Source of the DNA: JAFGLZ01 sp964390905
GTDB lineage: Bacteria; Planctomycetota; Phycisphaerae; UBA1845; JAFGLZ01
Assembly (NCBI GenBank): GCA_964390905.1
Contig: CAYMLO010000012.1
Span: 21,964-85,963, forward strand
Direction of reading: 5' to 3'
DNA length: 64,000 nucleotides
Shown: piece after piece, positions 53,246 to 61,562 of the stretch
How positions within the stretch are numbered: position 1 is the stretch's first letter
Layout: every line of letters starts with the position of its first letter
Translations under genes and position numbers: made by a program
Notes under the pieces: model-generated
Told to the model about the DNA's origin: nothing
Databases searched by the model: none
Seen by the model: the letters and a program-made list of their open reading frames with translations, nothing else

Positions 53246-53875
53246 CTACTTCAACTCCACAGACCAGTAGGCGTGATCGAGAAACTGCTTCCAGCTGGCG
53301 TACTTGCTGTCGGAGAGCTTGACGTGGATCACGGGCGATCGTCTCGGCCTGACGGGCCGGGCCACGAGCTTCATCCCGGCCTGCTCCGGCGTGCGACCGC
53401 CCTTTCGAACGTTGCACTTCAGGCAGCAGCAGACGACGTTGTCCCAGCTCGTCTGGCCGCCCAGGCTCCGCGGCGTGACGTGGTCCAGCGACAGTTCGCT
53501 GGTGTGGAACTTCTTGCCGCAGTACTGGCACCGACTTCGGTCGCGGGCGTAAATGTTGCGGCGGTTCAGCTTGACCTCCGTCTGGGGAAGCCGATCGTAG
53601 GTGAGCAGTCGGATGATTCGCGGGACGGCGATGCTGAACCGAACGGTCCGGATCCAGTCGTGTCGCTCGGGCTCGAATTCCTGCTGGAAGGCGCTGACTT
53701 CCCGCCAGCTGTCGAAGTCGTAGCTGACGTACTGGCCGTCCTCTACGTCGAGGACCTCAGCGGCCTGGCGGAACAACAGCGAGAACGCCCGCCGGACGCT
53801 CGTCACACGAACGGCCATGTAGTGCCTGTTGAGCACCAACACGTGCGCGTTCAATGCCGGGGCCCGAGCGATCAT
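53246..53875 (-). CDS. HNH endonuclease domain protein
   Basis: The 209-residue protein has a C-terminal HNH domain: CQYCGKKF, SLDHVTPRSLGG with the catalytic His, the WDN Asn, and the CLKC zinc pair. The first 100 residues (HVLVLNRHYMAVRVTSVRRAFSLL) match the planctomycete/cyanobacterial group of HNH proteins of unknown role. It is encoded away from any restriction or mobile genes, so a housekeeping or repair role is likely rather than defence. The ATG at 53875 is preceded by GGAAGGTGCC. Confidence 0.9.
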   Translation of the reverse strand: MIARAPALNAHVLVLNRHYMAVRVTSVRRAFSLLFRQAAEVLDVEDGQYVSYDFDSWREVSAFQQEFEPERHDWIRTVRFSIAVPRIIRLLTYDRLPQTEVKLNRRNIYARDRSRCQYCGKKFHTSELSLDHVTPRSLGGQTSWDNVVCCCLKCNVRKGGRTPEQAGMKLVARPVRPRRSPVIHVKLSDSKYASWKQFLDHAYWSVELK

Positions 53876-54008
53876 GGCACCTTCCCCTTCTTTCCCCCTG
53901 CGGCATTCGACGGATTGGGTGCTTTCCTATCCAATTCTAAGCCCGCAGCTGGACGGCTGCAAGGATGCCAAATGCACAAATCGGGCCGCGTGGGCGGCGC
54001 GGCAGGCT

Positions 54009-55073
54009 TCAGGGAGCGGGCGGCTCCGATCGCTTCTGGATCTCCGCGACGGCCCACCGCGCGTGTTCGGCCAGCACTGCGTCCTCGTCGCTCTCGATCG
54101 CTTGCAGGACGGGGACGTCGTCTGGACCTCCCACGTTACCGAGCGCGATGGCGGCGTTTCGACGAAGCATGCCCAGTTTGGCCCGACGGCTGGCGCGGCC
54201 TCGAGTCGCTTGAAGATAGGTCTCGCGCGACCAGTTCAATAGCTCGCGCAACGCGATCCTCGGCGCGGGGGGACGGGCTTGCAGCTTGGGATCCGTCGTC
54301 ACGGGTGCTCGGCGGTTGTGCGGACAGACGCGCTGGCAGACGTCGCAACCGAAGACCCGATCGCCCATGGCGGATCTGAGTTCCGACGGGACGGCGCCGC
54401 GGAGCTCGATGGTCAGATAGGAGATGCACTTGCGGGGGTCCAGGACGTACGGCTCGACGAGGGCGCCGGTGGGGCAGGCGTCCATGCACCGCGTGCATCG
54501 GCCGCATCGATCAGGCACCACGTCGTCCGCGTCGAGCGCCAACGTCGTGACGATCCCACCCAGGTAGACGAACGATCCGAGACGCGGCACGATGAGTATG
54601 GTGTTTTTGCCGATCCAGCCGAGGCCCGCTGCCGCTGCCAGGGGACGCTCGAGTACGGGGGCGGTGTCCACGAAGGGCCGAGCGTCGAATGCCTCACCGG
54701 CGTCCCGACGCCACCGTTCCAGCAACGCATCGAGGCGCTCGCGGACGACCACATGATAGTCCTGCCCCCAGGCGTATTGCGCGACGTCGCCCTTGGCCAC
54801 GTTCGGGTCGGCGGCTGTGGGTTCGGGTGAGCGCTGATGGTGGTTGACGGCTACACAGATCACGCTACGGGCACCGGGCAGGAGCCTCCGCGGGTCCAAC
54901 CGGATGTCGAGGTGGCGATGCATGTAAGCCATGCGCCCGGCGTGGCCTTCCGCCAGCCAGGTGCGGAGGAATTCCGCGTGCGGCATGGGTGCGGCCGGCG
55001 CCACGCCCACGCGGTCGAAACCGACCTCCGCCCCGATCCGCTTGACCAGCCGCGTGTGCTCCGCCGTCGTCAT
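54009..55073 (-). CDS. queG: Epoxyqueuosine reductase
   Basis: The 354-residue cobalamin- and iron-sulfur-dependent enzyme makes queuosine in tRNA anticodons from epoxyqueuosine. The N-terminal cobalamin domain has GRMAYMHRHLDIRLDPRRLLP and GLGWIGKNT with the proton-donating Asp region (FVDTAPVLERPLA). Two 4Fe-4S motifs follow: CGRCTRCMDACPTGAL with Cys in RKC, and GCDVCQRVCP. A HEAT-like tail ends it. Other queuosine genes are not in the window. The convergent-divergent gap to the next gene is 140 bases. Confidence 0.95.
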   Translation of the reverse strand: MTTAEHTRLVKRIGAEVGFDRVGVAPAAPMPHAEFLRTWLAEGHAGRMAYMHRHLDIRLDPRRLLPGARSVICVAVNHHQRSPEPTAADPNVAKGDVAQYAWGQDYHVVVRERLDALLERWRRDAGEAFDARPFVDTAPVLERPLAAAAGLGWIGKNTILIVPRLGSFVYLGGIVTTLALDADDVVPDRCGRCTRCMDACPTGALVEPYVLDPRKCISYLTIELRGAVPSELRSAMGDRVFGCDVCQRVCPHNRRAPVTTDPKLQARPPAPRIALRELLNWSRETYLQATRGRASRRAKLGMLRRNAAIALGNVGGPDDVPVLQAIESDEDAVLAEHARWAVAEIQKRSEPPAP

Positions 55074-55213
55074 GACGTCATCATAGCCCGCCAGGCACCG
55101 ACGTCCCAGCTGGGTGGACAGGGGATAACCGTAGTCGTAACCTGCCCAGAGAGCGGAACGGACAAGGGCGTGTCGCTGCGCGTAGACGGGAGTTCCACAG
55201 AGGTGGCGCGAAC

Positions 55214-55981
55214 ATGAAGCTGGGACTGTGCACGATCGCGTTCAGGGATCGGCCGATCGACGAGGCCATCGATATCGCATCCCGATGTGGATACGACGGT
55301 ATCGAGGTGTGGGGGCAGGCGGGGCATCTGCCGCCGTCAAGCGATCCCGCGCCGGCCGGACGGGTTCGCGATCTGGCCGATCGACACGGCGTGGCCGTCA
55401 TCGCCTACGGGTCATACCTGCGGCTGTTGACCGATGACTTCGACGCGCAGGTCCAGCCGGTACTCGACACGACCGTTGCGCTGGGCACGACGCTGTTGAG
55501 GATGTGGAGCGGCGGGGGACCGTCGGCCGAGGCCGACGACGACGTGGTGTCGGCCGCGGTTGTCCAGTTGAAGGACTTGTGCAGGCGAGCGGGCGACGCC
55601 GGGGTGACGGTGGCGTTCGAGAACCACGATAACGGGCTGACCGATGCCTCCGCCATGATCCTGCGTCTCATCGAGCAGACCGGGGCGGACAACCTCAAGA
55701 CCTACTACCAGCCGTCGTGGCGGCCTGACGCGGACGACTTCTACGAGGCGTTGCAGGCGGTCCTGCCGCACCTGGCCAACGTGCACGCCCAGAACTTCAT
55801 TGGCGGTCACGAGCGACGAGCGCAGCTCGCCGACGGCGACGTGGACTACGCCCAGATCGTGCAGATCCTCAAGCAGGGCGGGTACGACGGGCCCATCGAG
55901 GTGGAGTTCGTGGCGGGCGACGATCCGGTCGCGTGGGCGCGGCGGGACCTGGTGTATCTCCGGTCGCTCGTCGATGTCTAG
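55214..55981 (+). CDS. Xylose-isomerase-like TIM-barrel (sugar phosphate isomerase/epimerase) protein
   Basis: The 255-residue TIM barrel has KLGLCTIAFRDRPIDEAIDIASRCGYDGIEVWG at the start, VAFENHDNGLTD with the metal-binding Glu, and ANVHAQNF and EVEFVAGDDPV at the later strands. These are typical of the AP-endonuclease-2/xylose isomerase-like superfamily, which includes hydroxypyruvate isomerases and sugar epimerases. The start follows AGGTGGCGCGAAC. The substrate cannot be told. The PqqD-like gene follows after 54 bases. Confidence 0.88.
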   Translation: MKLGLCTIAFRDRPIDEAIDIASRCGYDGIEVWGQAGHLPPSSDPAPAGRVRDLADRHGVAVIAYGSYLRLLTDDFDAQVQPVLDTTVALGTTLLRMWSGGGPSAEADDDVVSAAVVQLKDLCRRAGDAGVTVAFENHDNGLTDASAMILRLIEQTGADNLKTYYQPSWRPDADDFYEALQAVLPHLANVHAQNFIGGHERRAQLADGDVDYAQIVQILKQGGYDGPIEVEFVAGDDPVAWARRDLVYLRSLVDV

Positions 55982-56035
55982 GTCGGCTGCAGCGTCTCGG
56001 GCTGGCGACTGCCGCGCGGTGCGGGGAGAGACGTC

Positions 56036-56428
56036 GTGGGCCTTTTCGGTCGCACCAAGCCGAAGGTGTCTCGCCAGGAGCTCCTCGACGTCGTCCCCTT
56101 GCGCAATCCCGAGGCGCGGGTCGAGGAACTGGACGACGGGCGGATCATCCTGCGGATCCCGGTCAGGCCGCGCCGGATCGTCAGATGGCTGGTGCGGGAC
56201 GATCCGGACTCCCCGACGCTTCGGTCGTTCGAACTGGACCCACTGGGCAAGCAGGTCTGGGAGCTGTGCGACGGCAAACTCAGCGTCCGTCGGTTGATCC
56301 AGCGATTCGCCAAGGCCAACAAACTGAATCTCCGCGAGGCGGAGGTCTCGATGCTTGCCTTCCTCAAGACGCTGACGTCCCGGGCGTTGGTGCTCCTGCC
56401 GGATCCGAGAGCCATGCGCCGAAGATGA
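56036..56428 (+). CDS. PqqD-like small protein
   Basis: The 130-residue protein contains the PqqD fold: LDPLGKQVWELCDGKLSVRRLIQRFAKA followed by a helical tail. PqqD-like domains (RiPP recognition elements) bind precursor peptides and hand them to radical SAM enzymes. No radical SAM gene or precursor peptide is next to it, so a role in a RiPP pathway is not supported by context. The start is the GTG at 56036 with GGGGAGAG upstream. Confidence 0.75.
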   Translation: MGLFGRTKPKVSRQELLDVVPLRNPEARVEELDDGRIILRIPVRPRRIVRWLVRDDPDSPTLRSFELDPLGKQVWELCDGKLSVRRLIQRFAKANKLNLREAEVSMLAFLKTLTSRALVLLPDPRAMRRR

Positions 56429-56532
56429 CGCGTGACGTGACATCATCGCCCGTTGCACGGGTGCGGCGGGGGCGCTACCATACGCACGATCTGATCGGGG
56501 GTCGGTTGCCTTCGCCCAAAGGAGGGTCTTCC

Positions 56533-58809
56533 ATGGCAATCAGGAAGCGGATGATTTGCGCGGGTCTGGCGTTGGGATTCGTCTCGTCGATCGGGACGCA
56601 GACCCGGGCCGCCGAGGCGGATCTGGCCAAGATCCTGCCCGGACCGTCCGTGCTGTATCTGGGCTGGAGCGGTGCGGAGGCGGCCGGACCGGCGTATGAC
56701 GAGACGGCCTTCGGACGGCTGATGGCCGAGCCCGAGTTCGTGCAGCTCCGCGAAGCGTTCGGTCCACAGCTTGACGCCCTGCTCAAGCAGCTGTTCGCCG
56801 ACGTGGGGAGCGGGGATCTTTACGAGCCTCTGCGCGAAATCCTGCGGATCATGCATCGCCGGCCGGGCGCCATCAACGTCATGCGCGTGGCCTTGCAGCG
56901 ACAGGGCATCGAGGTGCAAGCGGCGGTGGTCTGGCAGCTGGGCCCGGACGCCGATCGGTTCGAGGGGCTCATCAAGCCACTGCTGGCGGGCCTGTTCGGA
57001 GGCACGTCGTCGGCTTCGCCTAAGCTCAAGACGGTGCAAATCGGCGAGTTTGCGTTGACGCAGTATTCGCCAGGCGGCCCGCTGCCGTCCCTGGCCTGGG
57101 GTCGGGTCGGCGAGCACTACATCGTGACGGTGGGTACCAAGACGCCCCAGATGATCGTCGACGCCCTGACGGGGAAATCCGAGAAGGAGCCGCTGGCCAA
57201 GCACGAGGTCTTCGCCGCCGCCCGCAAGGGCCTGGGCGCCGAGGCCGGCACGACCGCCCTCAACTGGTACCTCAGCATCGACGAGGTCAACCGTCGGCTG
57301 CCCTTCGCGTGTACGGTGATAGACATGCAGCGGCCCAAGGGAAGCCGAAAGACCGGCCAGTTGCCGTTGGGCATCCTCGTGCCGAGGACCATGCGGGCGC
57401 TGGGGACCAAGAAGATCCGGGCGCTGGCCGGCTCGGTGAGCATGGAGGGGAACCGCTTCCGCATCGCCTGGTATCTGCACGCCCCGGGGGCGAAGGGCGG
57501 GCTGCTGAGGATCTTCCAGCAAGCCCCCATCACCGACGCTGACCTGGCCGTCGTCCCACGTGACACGAACTTCTTCTACGCGACCAACCTCGACCTGCAC
57601 GGTTTCTATCAGGAGATGATGGACGTCTTCGAGAAGGTCGATCCGAACACGCACAAGGCGTGGGTGGACCTGCTCGCGGTGGCCGAGGGTGCTGCCGACG
57701 TCAAGCTGATCGACGACGTGCTGGCGCCTCTCGACGACGGATGGATCTTGTACAACGCGCCGAGCAGCGGGGGCGTGCTCGGAACAGGGCTGACGTTCGT
57801 CGTGGAGGCCAAGGACACCGCGCACGCCGAACAAACACTGGCCAAGCTGGCCCAGTCCCTCGTCGACCACGTCGGCGGAGGGAAGGCCCGGGTGGCGGCG
57901 TGCAAGACGCCGGGCGGCAAGACAGTCCAGTTCATTGACCTCGACTTCGACGAGCCGTGGGCGGCCGTCGCTCCTGCCTGGGCGGCGGTGGGCAAGTACT
58001 TGGTGATCGCCGCGTATCCGCAAATCGCGGCGAGCGCCGTGGACCGGCTGGCCGCCGGCGGCGAGAAGCTGGCGGGCGATTCGGTCCTGAAGCGTCCTGA
58101 CTTCGCATCGCGGCGGAAGCTGCTGCCCGACGGGGCCAACGCGATCGGCTATCTAGACGCACGAGATCTGCTCGGCGGGCTGTACCGGGTGTCGCTCCCG
58201 GCGGTATCGGCCGCGAGGGGCGAGCTCGCGAGGGTCGGCATCGACCTGGACATCTCGCTGTGGCCCCGGGCTGAGACGGTGGAGCGTCACCTGTTCGGCA
58301 TGGTCAGCGGCCTGGCTGCTACCGATCAGGGCGTGCTCGTGGTCTCGAACGGGCCGCTGCCAATCCCCATGCCGACGGCGCGGTCGGCGGCCCTCATCTT
58401 GGGGGCGGCGGCTCTCGGCGTGTCGTCAACAACCGATGTCGATCAGTCGGCCTTCGACGACCTCCGGGCCGTCGGGCTGGCGTGCCACCGGTATGCTGCC
58501 CACCATGCAGAGAAGTTCCCGCCCAAGCTAGACGCTTTGGTCACAGAGAAGCTCGTGGCGTCGGGAGGAAAGTGGCTGATGGCGTGCGGCTACGTGTCCG
58601 GCCTGACGCCCTATGATCCGCCGGGGTGTGTGCTGGCATACGACGCGTCGGCGCTGACGGACGGTGCGAAGCGGGTCCGCGCGCTGCTGGTCACGGGCAA
58701 GTGCACGTGGATGAGCGCCGAGGATCTGTCCGGCGCGCTCGACAAGACGCGAAAGCATGTGGCCGCCAAGCCCAAGACGACGTCGGCGGCCGGGAGCAAG
58801 GCTCAATGA
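56533..58809 (+). CDS. Large secreted protein, DUF3352-like, first of a pair
   Basis: The 758-residue product has a signal peptide (MICAGLALGFVSSIGTQTRA). Long alpha/beta repeats follow, with LAKILPGPSVLYLGWSGAE and AMRALGTKKIRALAGSVSMEGN; the pattern of an enclosing chaperone-like fold is only suggestive of DUF3352. The tail (LPPKLDALV-like stretch near HHAEKFPPKLDALV) looks like planctomycete exported proteins. The ATG at 56533 is chosen for GGAGGGTCTTCC just before it. Its TGA overlaps the start of the following gene (ATGA at 58806-58809). Function unknown. Confidence 0.75.
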   Translation: MAIRKRMICAGLALGFVSSIGTQTRAAEADLAKILPGPSVLYLGWSGAEAAGPAYDETAFGRLMAEPEFVQLREAFGPQLDALLKQLFADVGSGDLYEPLREILRIMHRRPGAINVMRVALQRQGIEVQAAVVWQLGPDADRFEGLIKPLLAGLFGGTSSASPKLKTVQIGEFALTQYSPGGPLPSLAWGRVGEHYIVTVGTKTPQMIVDALTGKSEKEPLAKHEVFAAARKGLGAEAGTTALNWYLSIDEVNRRLPFACTVIDMQRPKGSRKTGQLPLGILVPRTMRALGTKKIRALAGSVSMEGNRFRIAWYLHAPGAKGGLLRIFQQAPITDADLAVVPRDTNFFYATNLDLHGFYQEMMDVFEKVDPNTHKAWVDLLAVAEGAADVKLIDDVLAPLDDGWILYNAPSSGGVLGTGLTFVVEAKDTAHAEQTLAKLAQSLVDHVGGGKARVAACKTPGGKTVQFIDLDFDEPWAAVAPAWAAVGKYLVIAAYPQIAASAVDRLAAGGEKLAGDSVLKRPDFASRRKLLPDGANAIGYLDARDLLGGLYRVSLPAVSAARGELARVGIDLDISLWPRAETVERHLFGMVSGLAATDQGVLVVSNGPLPIPMPTARSAALILGAAALGVSSTTDVDQSAFDDLRAVGLACHRYAAHHAEKFPPKLDALVTEKLVASGGKWLMACGYVSGLTPYDPPGCVLAYDASALTDGAKRVRALLVTGKCTWMSAEDLSGALDKTRKHVAAKPKTTSAAGSKAQ

Positions 58810-60356
58810 TGGCCGGCGCCGTACACACCATGGCCGCGACCAATGCGCGTCGGACGTTGGGCCCGGCGGTGCTGGTTGGTCTGTTGGGGTGGTCCGCTTG
58901 GACGCATGCCGCATCGCCGACGACGACCCAGGCGACGCAGACGGATCTGGCGCGCTACGTCCCGGCCAACGTCCTGATGGCCTATCGGGGGCGGCTCTCG
59001 TCCGAGGGCGAGACCGACAGCCACATGGTCATGCGGATGCTCAAGTGGGTCGACCTGGCACGACAGCTCCACCTGATCCCAGAGCGGTACCGGGTCCTCA
59101 GCGACATCGCCGGCTCGCTGCCCATCATGGGCAGATACGAGCACGTGGTGGTGCTGATGGACGTCTCGAGCAAGCGGGTGGGGCGGCGGGGCTATCGGCT
59201 GGCGCACATGCAGCTGGCCATCGTGCTGGCCACGCGCGGTGAGCACCAGCCCGTTGCCGACCGGATCCGCCGACTGCTGGGGACCTACACCGACAAGCAG
59301 TTCGGCAAGATGGAGAAGATTCCGCGCGGCGCCACCGAATCGTACAAGCTCACCGATGCCCGGCTGCCGGGGTGGGCCACGTGGGAATGGGGACCGGTCG
59401 GGCCGTGCTACGTGATCGGGCTCGGGCCAAGGGCCTTCGACCGCGTCGCCGAGACCTACGCTCACCCCGAGACGTCCCTTCAGGGCGACGCGTGGTTCGC
59501 GGCGGCTCGCAAACGCTGCCAGGGACGCGAGGCCATGATCGAGTGGCTGGTGGACTACCGGGGCATCAACGAGAGCCTGTCGCGTGTGGTTCCCGACCGC
59601 CCCGAGCAGGTCCTCGAGGCCCTTGGCGCCGGCGAGCTGCGGCGCGGGCTGGCGACCCTGCGCATGCAGGACCGGTACCTCGTCTGCTACATCATGAATC
59701 GGTTCGAGGACGGCGACCAGTTCGTGCCCCTGTCCGATCCCAACGTGATCTCGAAGGACCGGCTGGCGGCTGTACCCTCTGAGGCCAGTTGCGCGGTCAT
59801 GAAGCTCGACTTGTCGGACTGGGTCTGTCGCCTCCGCGACGCCTACCTGGCCTCGCAGACGGAAGGGGAGCGCGAGAGTTGGTCCCGGGAATTCGCCAAG
59901 TTGGAGAAGCGAACGGGTCTGCATGTCCGGTCCCAGTTGTTGGACCGGCTGGGCGACCACCTGATCATCCACACCTGGCCCGCCCACCCGTTGAACCTGC
60001 CGCTGACGTTCACGCTGATGCTCGAGATTGACTACCCCGGCCCGGTCCGCGACGCGATCGACACGCTGATGGGTGCGTGGCAGGAACGGCAGCGTGCCGC
60101 CACGACGCGGCGCGCCGCCAAGGCCCAGGCAGCGGCGGCGCGCGGCGAGCCGACGACCCGCCGTACGCGCGACCGGTTCAAGCCGCGGGTCGGACGTGAG
60201 CCCGACGGTACGTGGTACCTCCAGGCAGGCGTGGTTCGCCCGGCGATCGGCGTGAGCGACCGGTACATCGTCATCAGCTGGTCGCCGCAGGCCGTCCGCG
60301 ACAACCTCGCCCGACTCAAACAGCTGACCTCTCAACCGGCCTCCGCCCCGAGATAG
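58806..60356 (+). CDS. Large secreted protein, second of a translationally coupled pair
   Basis: The 516-residue product has a signal peptide (GPAVLVGLLGWSAWTHAAS). Its layout resembles the preceding gene (ARYVPANVLMAYRGRLSSEG against ILPGPSVLYLGWSGAE), so the two are diverged paralogues. Start ATG at 58806 overlaps the upstream stop. The C-terminal part is Arg/Ala-rich with two hydrophobic strands. Together they probably form one exported complex of unknown function. Confidence 0.72.
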   Translation: MMAGAVHTMAATNARRTLGPAVLVGLLGWSAWTHAASPTTTQATQTDLARYVPANVLMAYRGRLSSEGETDSHMVMRMLKWVDLARQLHLIPERYRVLSDIAGSLPIMGRYEHVVVLMDVSSKRVGRRGYRLAHMQLAIVLATRGEHQPVADRIRRLLGTYTDKQFGKMEKIPRGATESYKLTDARLPGWATWEWGPVGPCYVIGLGPRAFDRVAETYAHPETSLQGDAWFAAARKRCQGREAMIEWLVDYRGINESLSRVVPDRPEQVLEALGAGELRRGLATLRMQDRYLVCYIMNRFEDGDQFVPLSDPNVISKDRLAAVPSEASCAVMKLDLSDWVCRLRDAYLASQTEGERESWSREFAKLEKRTGLHVRSQLLDRLGDHLIIHTWPAHPLNLPLTFTLMLEIDYPGPVRDAIDTLMGAWQERQRAATTRRAAKAQAAAARGEPTTRRTRDRFKPRVGREPDGTWYLQAGVVRPAIGVSDRYIVISWSPQAVRDNLARLKQLTSQPASAPR

Positions 60357-60364
60357 GAACCCCC

Positions 60365-61021
60365 ATGACCCGAGCCCCGCTGGCCTGTGGCGTGATCTTC
60401 GACCTGGACGGAACGCTCTGCAATACGCTGGGCGACATCGCCCACGCCGTCAACCGCGCCTTGCAGCGCGTGGGCCGACCGACGCATCCGGTCGAGGCCT
60501 ACGGCCAATGGGTCGGATGGGGGCTCCGCAAGCTGTGTCAGACGGCGTTGGGCGTAGACGAAGGGGAGCAATTCGACCGGATGTATGAGCTCGCGGTGGC
60601 CGAGTACAACACCTTCCCGATGGAGCGTTCATACCCGTACCCGGGCATCTGTGAACTGCTTGACGTATTGGCCGAGCGCCAGATCCCCCTCGGCGTGGCC
60701 AGCAACAAGCCCCACGCCTTTGCTGCCAAGATCATCGAGACGATGTACGCCCGCTGGTCGTTCGTGAAGGTGGCCGGCTACCAGGAGGACGTCCCCCGCA
60801 AGCCCGATCCCGCCTCGGTGTTGGCCATCGCGGTCGAGATGAACCTGCCCGCCGAGCAGATCGCCCTGGTGGGCGACTCCACCGTCGACATGGAGACGGC
60901 CCGCAACGCCGGCATGATCCCCATCGGCGTCTCCTGGGGTTTCCGCGGCCCGGACGAACTCGATCAAGCGACCCGCATCATCAACCACCCCGCCGAGCTA
61001 CTCGACCTCGTCCGCAGCTGA
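60365..61021 (+). CDS. gph: Phosphoglycolate-phosphatase-like HAD hydrolase
   Basis: The 218-residue HAD-fold phosphatase has motif I DLDGTLCNT, motif II VASNKP, Lys in RKPDP and motif IV GDSTVDMETA. That is the layout of Gph, which removes 2-phosphoglycolate from DNA repair or photorespiration; pyrophosphatase PpaX-like activity is also possible. The gene follows the secreted pair by 8 bases on the same strand with GATAGGAAC near its ATG. Confidence 0.9.
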   Translation: MTRAPLACGVIFDLDGTLCNTLGDIAHAVNRALQRVGRPTHPVEAYGQWVGWGLRKLCQTALGVDEGEQFDRMYELAVAEYNTFPMERSYPYPGICELLDVLAERQIPLGVASNKPHAFAAKIIETMYARWSFVKVAGYQEDVPRKPDPASVLAIAVEMNLPAEQIALVGDSTVDMETARNAGMIPIGVSWGFRGPDELDQATRIINHPAELLDLVRS

Positions 61022-61562
61022 TGCTCTCCTCACGCAGACCGGCGTCCTGTCGCCTCCAGAACGGGTGGACCGAAGTGCGCAGGTCCTTCTCTGGAGATCC
61101 CTGAGGGAGATGCGCGGCTCACTCCCTGTCACCTTCGGGCAGACAGGAACCACAAGGCAAAGGGAAGGGGCTCGGGGCTGCCTATTGACGGGCGCTACCA
61201 AAAGTAAGCCAGCGGAAGTAAGCCCATTCCCCCCGCGGTATCGCTGATCGCGAGCGTGGCCCTACGTTCCGGTTCTCACGTCATGACGTTCTGCACGTAC
61301 CTCCTCATCCGATGGTGCGACCTCTCCTGCTGCGTGCAGGCGGCTCCTCCATGCCGGCAGACGCCGCTGTTCGGAGGGATTTGCTTGACGGGTGTGGGCC
61401 GCTCCAGCCAAAATGTTGGGCGTTTGGGAGGAGGGTAGGTTGCCAGGACGGCGGGGAGGGACGCCTTCCGCCAGATCAATTGCGGGGTCTTCCCGTCATC
61501 GGCTTTCGGGCGAATACGCGTGGAGCACCGTCGGGCAGATTCGGAGAAGGAGGAATGGACAG
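61022..61562. other. Intergenic region with a possible REP-like motif
   Basis: About 540 bases between gph and the kelch-like gene carry no gene. ACCAAAAGTAAGCC at 61197-61210 and GAAGTAAGCC at 61215-61224 are direct copies of the short motif seen as GGCTTACTTC before the transposase at 63890. AAGGAGG at 61547-61553 serves the next gene. Confidence 0.55.

Noticed and set aside
56036..56428. RiPP biosynthetic locus around the PqqD-like gene
   Set aside because: No radical SAM maturase, precursor peptide or transporter lies next to it; the radical SAM gene at 4.9 kb is 50 kb away.
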